From assembly GCA_024636105.1 (NCBI GenBank), contig JAGXHO010000003.1:1-5732 (forward strand): 5,732 nucleotides of DNA, read 5' to 3'. The position numbers and the translations under genes were made by a program. Positions 1-5,681 of this stretch are shown here, piece by piece. The stretch is from Trueperaceae bacterium (GTDB lineage Bacteria > Deinococcota > Deinococci > Deinococcales > Trueperaceae). Positions within the stretch are counted from its first letter, which is position 1. Each line of letters starts with the position of its first letter. Under the pieces are notes generated by a model. The model saw only the letters and a list, made by a program, of their open reading frames with translations, was not told the origin of the DNA and made no database searches.

Positions 1-93
1 ACCGAGATCGTGCTCACGGACCTCCGCGGGCAACAGGCCGAGCTCCGGCTCGGCGACAGCACGCAAATCCTCACCTTGGACCTCAGGCGGTGA
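1..93 (+). CDS. 3' end of an upstream pilus-operon gene (possibly pilP/pilW-like), partial
   Basis: An open frame runs from the first base to a TGA at 91-93 and encodes the last 30 residues of a protein whose body lies outside the window. The fragment begins TEIVLTDLRGQQ, ends TLDLRR, and alternates hydrophobic and polar residues as beta strands do. Its stop lies 2 nt before the pilQ ATG, so it is very probably the preceding gene of the same operon. In type IV pilus operons that position is normally held by pilP or, in Thermus, pilW, whose products work in the periplasm next to the secretin. A beta-rich end fits the PilP C-terminal domain, but 30 residues are too few to name the family. That it is coding is fairly sure; the identity rests mainly on position. 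Confidence 0.6.
   Translation, partial: TEIVLTDLRGQQAELRLGDSTQILTLDLRR
85..90 (+). promoter_or_regulatory. Ribosome binding site of pilQ
   Basis: AGGCGG at 85-90 is followed by a 5-nt spacer and ATG at 96. The longer string AGGCGGTGATC (85-95) matches 10 of 11 bases of the full complement of the usual 16S rRNA 3' end (AGGAGGTGATC). The site lies inside the last codons and stop of the upstream gene. It decides the pilQ start: a GTG at 90 in the same frame would overlap the site itself, so ATG 96 is preferred. Confidence 0.7.
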
Positions 94-95
94 TC

Positions 96-1559
96 ATGAA
101 ACGAGTACGCATCTTCCTCACGTGCTTGGCTCTGGCGGGGCTGGCGACCGCTCTGGCCCAGCCAGCGGCCCTTCCGGCCGAACCGCGATTCGACCAGCCG
201 GTCGCCTTCTCGACCGGCATGGGCGGCGAATCGCTCGCGGCGATGGTGACGGCGCTGGCCCGCTCGATCGGGCTCACGCCGGTCCTGGACGACTTCCTGG
301 ACAAGACGATCGTCTACGGCATCGGCGACGCCAAGCCGTTCCGGCAGGTCTGGGACCTCGTGCTGACGCTGAACGACCTCGACTACCTGCTCCAGGAGAA
401 CGACGTCGTCGTCGTGGGTAGCACGGAGTCCCTCGCTCGCTTGCGCGCGCCCGAGGCGCCCGCCGCCTCGACCGACGTGCCGACGGTTCAGCGCTTCTAC
501 CGCGTGAACAACGACGTGGAGCAAGTCGTGGCGATCCTGCGCCGCGCGGTCGCGGGCATCACCGTCGACCCGCTGCCGGGGACCGGCGCCCTCGTGGTCG
601 TCGGCACCCAAGCGCAGCAGGACGACGTCGCGACCGTGCTCGCCGAGTTCGACCGACCCGCCGACGTGGTGCCTCTCGAGCAGCGCACCTATTTCCTCTC
701 GAACGCCGATGCGACCGAGCTGGCAGCGACGCTCCAGGCCACCGGAGTCGTGGCGGCGAACGGTGAAGAGGGCGCGACCTCGACGGTGCTCGACGGCTTC
801 AGCGTCGTCGCCGAGGTGCGGACCAACAGCCTGATCGTGACCGGTACCGCGGCCGTGCAATCGCGCCTCGCCGACCTGATCGCGCAGCTCGATGCGGCCC
901 AGCCGCAGGTCAACATCCAGGTCCGCATCCAGGAGATCACGCGCCGCAGCGCCTTCCAGCTCGGCATCGACTGGACGACCGGCTTCGGCAACCTGACGGC
1001 GACCATCCTCGGCGGCGGCCTGAACTTCATCTTCGACACCACCCAGGTGATCTCGAGCTTGAACGTCCTCGCGGTCCTCGACACCCTCGAGACCCAAGGG
1101 CTCTCCCGCCGCGTCGACGACACCAACCTGACGGTGCTCAACAACGGCACCGGCAGCATCCAGTCCGGTGGCCAGATCTTCATCACCATCCCGGGAGCCA
1201 GCGAGAACATCGAGCGGACGATCCCGTACGGGGTGCAGATCGACGTCACCCCGCGGATCACCGCCGATGGCCGCGTCACGCTGGTGATCGACGCGTCGGT
1301 CGAAGACGTCCTGTCGACCACCAACGACCCGAGCTTCCTCAACCTCTCGAGCCGCAACGTCAGCACGACCGTCACGGTCGAGCAGGGCGAGACGCTCTTG
1401 CTCGGCGGCTTGCTCCAGAGCCAGCTCAACGTCACCCGCAGCCGGCTCCCGATCATCGGCAGCATCCCGCTGCTCGGCGACCTCTTCGGCCGCACCATCA
1501 CCGAAGAAGACAACACCGACCTGCTCGTGATCGTCACCGCGCTCATCCTCGACAACTGA
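96..1559 (+). CDS. pilQ: Type IV pilus outer-membrane secretin PilQ (short form)
   Basis: This 487-residue protein is a secretin, the ring-forming outer-membrane channel through which a type IV pilus passes or, in competent bacteria, DNA enters. Residues 1-21 form a signal peptide (basic MKRVR, hydrophobic core, ALA before the likely cleavage site). Residues about 31-109 resemble the short N0/STN domain. Residues about 131-188 and 195-268 look like two beta-alpha-beta-beta-alpha secretin N domains, the second containing NSLIVTG. Residues about 270-485 are the secretin barrel domain. The family signature is intact: GETLLLGGL at 431-439, 11 residues, then LPIIGSIPLLGDLF at 451-464. It has no N-terminal AMIN domains and no C-terminal extension, so it is much shorter than typical PilQ (over 700 residues) and nearer HofQ in size. 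A GspD-type secretin is the alternative; synteny with aroC/aroK/aroB favours PilQ. ATG 96 is chosen over the in-frame GTG at 90 because of the ribosome binding site. Confidence 0.88.
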   Translation: MKRVRIFLTCLALAGLATALAQPAALPAEPRFDQPVAFSTGMGGESLAAMVTALARSIGLTPVLDDFLDKTIVYGIGDAKPFRQVWDLVLTLNDLDYLLQENDVVVVGSTESLARLRAPEAPAASTDVPTVQRFYRVNNDVEQVVAILRRAVAGITVDPLPGTGALVVVGTQAQQDDVATVLAEFDRPADVVPLEQRTYFLSNADATELAATLQATGVVAANGEEGATSTVLDGFSVVAEVRTNSLIVTGTAAVQSRLADLIAQLDAAQPQVNIQVRIQEITRRSAFQLGIDWTTGFGNLTATILGGGLNFIFDTTQVISSLNVLAVLDTLETQGLSRRVDDTNLTVLNNGTGSIQSGGQIFITIPGASENIERTIPYGVQIDVTPRITADGRVTLVIDASVEDVLSTTNDPSFLNLSSRNVSTTVTVEQGETLLLGGLLQSQLNVTRSRLPIIGSIPLLGDLFGRTITEEDNTDLLVIVTALILDN

Positions 1560-1582
1560 GCGCCGTCCCCCGCCTGGGACCC

Positions 1583-1618
1583 AGCGGCCCCGCCCGGCAC
1601 CATCCGGGCGGGGCCGCT
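1583..1618 (+). terminator. Perfect 15-bp GC-rich hairpin after pilQ
   Basis: AGCGGCCCCGCCCGG (1583-1597) is the exact reverse complement of 1604-1618, with a 6-nt loop CACCAT. It begins 24 nt after the pilQ stop. The stem has 13 G-C pairs out of 15. No run of T follows on either side, so it is not a classical intrinsic terminator. Such U-less hairpins are often seen at gene ends in GC-rich genomes and may terminate transcription or protect the 3' end of the pilus mRNA. The hairpin is directly visible; its function is inferred. Confidence 0.6.
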
Positions 1619-1625
1619 CACGTGT

Positions 1626-1649
1626 GGAGCCCCGTCCAGCACGGGCTCC
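1626..1649 (+). other. Second, bulged hairpin in the pilQ-aroC gap
   Basis: GGAGCCCCGT (1626-1635) can pair with ACGGGCTCC (1641-1649) around the loop CCAGC, giving 9 pairs with one bulged C. It lies 8 nt after the first hairpin and 18 nt before the proposed aroC extended -10. It could be a second part of the terminator. If aroC is transcribed from its ATG, this hairpin would not be in the aroC mRNA. In a GC-rich gap a stem of this size may be chance. Confidence 0.3.
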
Positions 1650-1667
1650 GGACCGCTCCGGCGCGCG

Positions 1668-1676
1668 TGCTACGCT
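1668..1676 (+). promoter_or_regulatory. Extended -10 promoter for leaderless aroC transcript
   Basis: TGCTACGCT at 1668-1676 fits the extended -10 form TGnTAnnnT. The hexamer TACGCT ends 6 nt before the A of the aroC ATG, which is the distance expected if transcription starts at or next to that A. The bases between hexamer and ATG (GGCGCG) and those upstream contain no ribosome binding site, unlike pilQ, aroB and aroQ. No good -35 is visible 17-18 nt upstream, which is common for extended -10 promoters. Leaderless mRNAs with a TAnnnT box just before the start codon are well documented in Deinococcus. The motif is seen; its use is inferred. Confidence 0.6.
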
Positions 1677-1682
1677 GGCGCG

Positions 1683-2846
1683 ATGAAGACGCTGCGTTAC
1701 CTCTCCGCCGGTGAGTCGCACGGTCCCGCGCTCACCGTGCTCCTCGACGGCGTGCCGGCCGGCCTCGACCTGGTGGCCACCGAGCACGTCGATCCGTGGC
1801 TGCGCCGCCGCCAGGGCGGCTACGGCCGCGGGCGGCGCCAGGTGATCGAGACCGACGCCGCCCGCATCCTCGGGGGCGTCCGTGCGGGGCGCACCACCGG
1901 CGCCCCAGTCGCGATGCAGATCGAGAACCGCGATTGGCGCAACTGGGAGCCGATCATGGCGGTCGAGCCGGGCAACGAGCCGCGCAAACGCGCGCTCACC
2001 GAGGCTCGCCCCGGGCACGCCGACCTGACCGGTGGCATCAAGTACCACCACAAGGACCTGCGCGACGTGCTCGAGCGCGCTTCCGCTCGCGAGACGGCCT
2101 CCCGCGTAGCCGCGGGCGCCGTGGCGCTGCGGCTGCTCGCCGAGGCAGGCGTCGAGGGCTGCGCGCGCGTGGTCGCCATGGCGGGCGTCGCGTGCGACGG
2201 CGGGATGGACTGGGACCGCCTCGACGCGCTCGACGCCTCCCCCTTCCGCACCTTCGACGCGGCCGCCGAGGAGCGCATCCGCGCCGAGGTCGACCAGGCC
2301 AAGCGCGACGGCGACACCCTGGGCGGGGTCGTCGAGGCGCGGTTCCGCGGGCTGCCGGTGGGCCTGGGTAGCCACACGCAATGGGACCGCAAGCTCGACG
2401 GTCGGCTCGCGCAGGCTGCCATGTCGATCCAAGCGATCAAGGGCGTCGAGATCGGCGACGGCTGGCACGCCGCGGGCGTGCGCGGGAGCGCCGTCCACGA
2501 CCCGGTCTTCCACGACGAAGAGCGCGCCTACCACCGCCCCAGCAACCGCGCCGGCGGCCTCGAGGCCGGTATGACGAACGGCGAGGAGTTGGTGGTTCGC
2601 GCCGCGATGAAGCCGATCGCCACGCTGATGAAGCCGCTGCCGACGGTGAACGTCGTGACCCACGAAGCCGCGGACGCCGCGCGCGAGCGGTCGGACACCA
2701 CCGCGGTGCCGGCGGCCTCGATCGTCGTGCTCGCCATGACCGCCCTGGTGCTCGCGGACGCGCTCCTCGAGAAGTTCGGCGCCGACACCGTCGCCGAGCT
2801 GCGCGAGCGCGTGGCCGCCCACCGCGCCTTCGTCGCGGCGTACTGA
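1683..2846 (+). CDS. aroC: Chorismate synthase
   Basis: This 387-residue cytoplasmic enzyme makes chorismate from 5-enolpyruvylshikimate-3-phosphate, the seventh and last step of the shikimate pathway. It needs reduced FMN, which is not consumed. Family landmarks are all present: GESHG at 10-14 (conserved His13), RRRQGGYGRG at 41-50, RPGHADL at 109-115 (His112), ASARETASRVA at 133-143, SIQAIKGVEIGDG at 248-260, GGLEAGMTNGEE at 291-302, KPLPTV at 317-322 and RSDTTAVPAASIV at 336-348. Length and ends match the family, with no insertion or break. The ATG at 1683 gives the usual short lead into GESHG. It has no ribosome binding site but an extended -10 directly upstream, suggesting a leaderless message. 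It is the first gene of the aroC-aroK-aroB-aroQ operon; aroK starts 2 nt after its stop. Confidence 0.97.
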   Translation: MKTLRYLSAGESHGPALTVLLDGVPAGLDLVATEHVDPWLRRRQGGYGRGRRQVIETDAARILGGVRAGRTTGAPVAMQIENRDWRNWEPIMAVEPGNEPRKRALTEARPGHADLTGGIKYHHKDLRDVLERASARETASRVAAGAVALRLLAEAGVEGCARVVAMAGVACDGGMDWDRLDALDASPFRTFDAAAEERIRAEVDQAKRDGDTLGGVVEARFRGLPVGLGSHTQWDRKLDGRLAQAAMSIQAIKGVEIGDGWHAAGVRGSAVHDPVFHDEERAYHRPSNRAGGLEAGMTNGEELVVRAAMKPIATLMKPLPTVNVVTHEAADAARERSDTTAVPAASIVVLAMTALVLADALLEKFGADTVAELRERVAAHRAFVAAY

Positions 2847-2848
2847 CC

Positions 2849-3562
2849 GTGGCGCGCCGCCACCTCCCCGAGCGTCCCGTCACCTGGATCGCGATGGCCG
2901 GCTTCATGGGCGCCGGCAAGAGCCGCATCGGCTGGGAGCTGTCGCGGCGGCTCCAGCTCACCTTCGTCGACACCGACCGGGTGATCGAGCGGGTCGCCTG
3001 CATGCGCATCAGCGAGATCTTCGAGCTCTACGGCGAGCAGACCTTCCGCGACTACGAGACCGAGATCGTGCGCCGCTGCCTCAACCTCGACGAGGTGGTC
3101 GTCTCGACCGGCGGTGGCACGGTCGTGCGCGAGGAGAACCGGCGGCTGCTGCGCTCGCGCGGGCCGGTGGTCGTCCTCGAGGCCTCCCCCGAGACCGTCT
3201 ACAAGCGGACGCGGCGCCACAAGCGCCCGCTCCTCGAGTCCGCCGACCCGCTCGCGCGCATCCGCGAGCTCATGACCGCGCGGGCACCCTTCTACGAGGA
3301 CGTCGCGAGCCTCAAGGTCAACTCCGACGGGCGCGAAGCAGTCGACGTGGTGGACGACATCGTCGAGGGGCTCGCGACCTGGGCCGAGACCCACGCCGAG
3401 GACCGGGGCACGCGGCCTGGTGGCACCGGCCCGCTCGGTCTCTCGGCGCAGGACCTCGAGAGCCCCGAACCGGAGCCCGTGCCGCCCGACGACGATGCGT
3501 ACGGCGGTGCGGCAGAGGGCGCCGACGGCTTCCGTGTGCGCTTCGGTCCGGAGCGGCGATGA
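2849..3562 (+). CDS. aroK: Shikimate kinase with an acidic C-terminal tail
   Basis: Shikimate kinase phosphorylates the 3-hydroxyl of shikimate with ATP (step 5 of the pathway) in the cytoplasm. Visible in the 237-residue product are the P-loop GFMGAGKS (18-25), the shikimate-site DTD (41-43), FRDYE with Arg67 (66-70), the glycine triplet STGGG (86-90), the lid RPLL with Arg126 (126-129), and ARAPFYE with Arg145 (144-150). All usual substrate-binding residues are therefore present. The catalytic domain ends near residue 180, the normal family length. A further 57 or so residues, rich in Pro, Glu, Asp and Gly, end in FRVRFGPERR and look disordered. The GTG at 2849 is chosen because an ATG at 2894 would remove the first beta strand before the P-loop. 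The start lies 2 nt after aroC with only a weak ribosome binding site, suggesting translational coupling. Its stop overlaps the aroB start. Confidence 0.93.
   Translation: MARRHLPERPVTWIAMAGFMGAGKSRIGWELSRRLQLTFVDTDRVIERVACMRISEIFELYGEQTFRDYETEIVRRCLNLDEVVVSTGGGTVVREENRRLLRSRGPVVVLEASPETVYKRTRRHKRPLLESADPLARIRELMTARAPFYEDVASLKVNSDGREAVDVVDDIVEGLATWAETHAEDRGTRPGGTGPLGLSAQDLESPEPEPVPPDDDAYGGAAEGADGFRVRFGPERR
3550..3553 (+). promoter_or_regulatory. Ribosome binding site of aroB
   Basis: GGAG at 3550-3553 lies 5 nt before the ATG at 3559, inside the last codons of aroK. With the ATGA overlap at 3559-3562 it fixes the aroB start. Confidence 0.55.
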
Positions 3563-4677
3563 CGCAGCGCGTACGCGTCGCCCTCGATCCTGGATACGAC
3601 GTCTGGGTAGGTGCTGGGCGCGACGTGCTGGACGCCGCCCTGGCCTCCGTCGACGCGGCTCGCGCCTCGGCGGTGGCGCTGATCACCGACGACCGCGTCG
3701 CGGCCGCCGGCCACGCGGCGCGGGTGGCGGAGGCGTGGCGCGCGCTCGGCGTGCCCGTGCACCTGCTCGAGGTCGCCTCGGGCGAAGCGTCGAAGTCGGT
3801 GCGCGTGTGGGCCGACCTCGTCGAACGCCTGGCGTCGCTCGGCCTCGACCGCGACGCCTGGGTGTGCGCCGTCGGTGGTGGGGTGGTGGGCGACCTCGCC
3901 GGCTTCGTCGCGGCGAGTTACCTGCGCGGCGTCGCGTTCGTGCAGGTGCCCACGACGTTGCTCGCGATGGTGGACGCCTCGGTGGGCGGCAAGGCCGGGC
4001 TGGACCTCTCCGCTGGCAAGAACCTGGTCGGCGCCTTCTGGCAGCCGCAGGTGGTCGTGGCCGACGTCGCGGCGCTGGCGACGCTTCCTCCAAGTGTGTT
4101 GCGTGAAGGCGCGGTGGAGCTCTACAAGCACGCGCTGCTCGTCGACGCCCCTTGGCGCGCTGCGTTCCACGGCGCGACTTTCGGCGTGCCGGCGTCGTTT
4201 GGCGAAGGCCCGTGGTCCGAGCTGGTCGCGGACGGCGTGCGCGTGAAGGCCGACGTGGTCGCCGCCGACCCGCTGGAGCGCGGCGTGCGCGCCCACCTCA
4301 ACCTCGGGCACACGCTCGCGCACGCGCTCGAGGCCGCGACGAAGCACGCGATGGCGCACGGCACCGCGGTCGCGTACGGCCTCGCCTACGCTGCGGAGAT
4401 CGGCCACGCCCGCGGGCTCGCCGACTGGCGGGCCGACGCGCTCGCCTTGGCCCGTTGGGCGACCGACGCTCCACTGCCGGACGTTCCGTTCGCCGATCTG
4501 CGCGCGTTCATGGCGCGCGACAAGAAGCGGCGAGCCGGCCGCGTGCGCTGGGTGTTGCTCGAACGCTTGGGGCATCCGGTCGTCGTCGACGACGTGCCCG
4601 AGGGTGTGCTCGTCGCTGCATGGAGCGCGCTGCGCAGCGAGTTCGCGTCCGTACTCCAGGAGGAGGGATCCGCATGA
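3559..4677 (+). CDS. aroB: 3-dehydroquinate synthase
   Basis: AroB converts DAHP to 3-dehydroquinate (step 2 of the shikimate pathway), using NAD and a divalent metal in the cytoplasm. The 372-residue product has the normal family length. It shows the NAD-binding GGGVVGDLAGF (106-116), YLRGVAFVQVPTTLLAMVD (121-139) and SVGGK (141-145). The expected metal ligands are Glu187 in GAVELYKHA (184-192), His251 in NLGHTLAHALE (248-258) and His267 in HGTAVAYG (267-274). The conserved DKK is at 321-323. Small departures from the common consensus are GAVELYKH where GxAExxKxG is more usual, and Ala254 where GHTxGHA normally has Gly; none touches a metal ligand. The ATG overlaps the aroK stop as ATGA, and the aroB stop overlaps the aroQ ATG the same way. 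The last codons (QEEGSA) double as the aroQ ribosome binding site. Confidence 0.96.
   Translation: MTQRVRVALDPGYDVWVGAGRDVLDAALASVDAARASAVALITDDRVAAAGHAARVAEAWRALGVPVHLLEVASGEASKSVRVWADLVERLASLGLDRDAWVCAVGGGVVGDLAGFVAASYLRGVAFVQVPTTLLAMVDASVGGKAGLDLSAGKNLVGAFWQPQVVVADVAALATLPPSVLREGAVELYKHALLVDAPWRAAFHGATFGVPASFGEGPWSELVADGVRVKADVVAADPLERGVRAHLNLGHTLAHALEAATKHAMAHGTAVAYGLAYAAEIGHARGLADWRADALALARWATDAPLPDVPFADLRAFMARDKKRRAGRVRWVLLERLGHPVVVDDVPEGVLVAAWSALRSEFASVLQEEGSA
4658..4667 (+). promoter_or_regulatory. Strong double ribosome binding site of aroQ
   Basis: AGGAGGAGGG at 4658-4667 contains two overlapping Shine-Dalgarno cores, AGGAGG (4658-4663) and GGAGG (4662-4666). The second lies 7 nt before the ATG at 4674. 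It is the strongest such site in the window and lies inside the aroB C-terminal codons, which suggests aroQ can be translated independently of the aroB stop/start overlap. Confidence 0.75.
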
Positions 4678-5132
4678 CGACCCCCGGTGTTCGCCCGACC
4701 CTCTGGGTCCTCCACGGCCCCAACCTCGACCGACTCGGTCGTCGCGAGCCCGAGGTGTACGGCTCGGCCACGCTCGACGACGTGAACGCCACGTGCCGGG
4801 CGGTCGCCGCCGAGCACGGCTGCGATCTGGTCGCGCGGCAGAGCGCCCACGAGGGCGAGTTGATCGGTTGGGTGCACGAGGCCGCCGACGCCGGCGCGAT
4901 CGGTCTCGCGATCAACCCGGGCGGCTACACCCACACGTCGGTGGCGCTGCGCGACGCGATCGCCTCGGTGGCCCCCTTCCCCGTGGTCGAGGTGCATCTA
5001 TCGAACGTGCACGCCCGCGAGGCGTTCCGCCACGCGACCCTCACCGGCGCCGTCTGCATCGGCACCATCGCAGGGCTCGGCGCCGAGGGGTACCGGGCGG
5101 CGTTGCGGTTCTTGGCGACGCGCTCGGGCTGA
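4674..5132 (+). CDS. aroQ: Type II 3-dehydroquinate dehydratase
   Basis: This 152-residue protein dehydrates 3-dehydroquinate to 3-dehydroshikimate (step 3). Type II enzymes are small flavodoxin-like proteins that form dodecamers and act through an enolate intermediate. The N-terminal signature appears as LHGPNLDRLGRREPEVYG (13-30), with the flexible-loop Arg24 and catalytic Tyr29. RQSAHEGELI follows at 55-64, the substrate-phase loop NPGGYTHTSVALRDAI at 81-96, and EVHLSNVHAREAFR at 106-119 with catalytic His108 and Arg115. Two signature positions differ from the common consensus: GPNLD for GPNLN, and QSAHEG for QSNHEG. The Mycobacterium tuberculosis enzyme also varies at these sites, so activity is likely. 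The start is the ATG overlapping the aroB stop. It is the last gene of the operon and ends 15 bp from the convergent scpB stop. Confidence 0.95.
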   Translation: MTTPGVRPTLWVLHGPNLDRLGRREPEVYGSATLDDVNATCRAVAAEHGCDLVARQSAHEGELIGWVHEAADAGAIGLAINPGGYTHTSVALRDAIASVAPFPVVEVHLSNVHAREAFRHATLTGAVCIGTIAGLGAEGYRAALRFLATRSG

Positions 5133-5153
5133 CGCCTTTCGCGCGACTCAGCC
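5127..5153. other. Inverted repeat spanning the convergent aroQ and scpB stops
   Basis: GGCTGA (5127-5132) and TCAGCC (5148-5153) are perfect reverse complements, separated by 15 nt in which CGC (5133-5135) can also pair with GCG (5141-5143) around CTTTC. The arms are the Gly-stop codons of the two genes, which both end GGC TGA. It might act as a weak bidirectional hairpin, since no other terminator separates the genes, but two genes sharing a last codon is enough to produce it. Confidence 0.25.
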
Positions 5154-5681
5154 GCGCAGGAACGCATCGGGCTGCTCGCCGAGCGCCGGCAGGTCGTCGA
5201 GCGAACGAAGCCCGAACTCGATCAGGAAGCGCTCGGTGGTCGCGAACAGCGACGGTCGCCCGATCACGTCCTTGCGGCCGACCACCTTGATGAGCTCGCG
5301 CTCCAGGAGCGTCTCCACCGTCGACGGACAGCTGGCGCCCCGCGCCGCCTCGAGCTCGCCCCGCGTTACCGGCTGGTGGTACGCGACCAGCGCGAGCGTC
5401 TCGAGCGAGGCCGACGACAGGTGCGGCGAGGGCGGCGGTGCGAGCAGGCCCGCGAGCTGGGGCGCGACGGCCGCCGCCACGATCAGTTGGTAGCCGCCGG
5501 CGACGGCTTCGATCTCCACGCCAAGCGACGCCTGCTCCAACGTCTCCCGGAGGTCCGTGACCGCGCGCTCGAGCCCTTCGGGCGTGGCCTCGAGTAGCCG
5601 CTGCAAGTCCTTGGCCGGAACCGGACGACCGGCGGCGAGCAGGGCGGCGCACAAGCGAGCGCGGAGCATGGGGATCTGCAT
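5148..5681 (-). CDS. scpB: Segregation and condensation protein B
   Basis: ScpB forms the SMC-ScpA-ScpB condensin complex, which compacts and separates chromosomes in the cytoplasm; ScpB dimers bind ScpA. The product (177 residues from ATG 5681) has two winged-helix regions. The first covers about 5-70 (LCAALLAAGRPVPAKDL opening, GGYQLIV strand). The second, about 87-163, holds the family hallmarks LSSASLETLALVAYHQPVTRGELE (88-111), LLERELIK (125-132), GRKDVIGRPSLFATTERFL (135-153) and FGLRSLDDLP (156-165). Length is normal for ScpB. The start is uncertain: in-frame ATG 5681, ATG 5669 and GTG 5705 all lack a clear ribosome binding site, and the family alignment would fit either ATG. It lies on the opposite strand to aroQ. 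scpA is expected immediately upstream, beyond the right edge. Confidence 0.92.
   Translation of the reverse strand: MQIPMLRARLCAALLAAGRPVPAKDLQRLLEATPEGLERAVTDLRETLEQASLGVEIEAVAGGYQLIVAAAVAPQLAGLLAPPPSPHLSSASLETLALVAYHQPVTRGELEAARGASCPSTVETLLERELIKVVGRKDVIGRPSLFATTERFLIEFGLRSLDDLPALGEQPDAFLRG

Noticed and set aside
96..130. Possible lipoprotein signal in PilQ (Cys10 in FLTC)
   Set aside because: Cys10 is too close to the N-terminus, lies inside the hydrophobic core and lacks the LxGC-type lipobox. An ordinary signal peptide with ALA at 19-21 fits better.
689..1642. 317-codon antisense open frame opposite pilQ
   Set aside because: It is Ser, Thr and Arg rich with no recognisable domain and lies opposite a secretin with a perfect family signature, so it is a shadow frame.
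2381..2848. In-frame extension of aroK far upstream into aroC
   Set aside because: The extension is almost pure Arg/Gly/Ala from reading aroC out of frame. The kinase homology starts only after GTG 2849.
3292..4575. 427-codon antisense open frame opposite aroK and aroB
   Set aside because: Its composition (His, Arg and Gly rich, no family motif) is that of a mirror frame of GC-rich coding sequence. The plus strand here encodes complete AroK and AroB.
4581..4594. Perfect palindrome CGTCGTCGACGACG inside aroB
   Set aside because: It is explained by the codons for Val-Val-Asp-Asp-Val in a GC-biased genome and lies well inside the gene. An operator there is unlikely.
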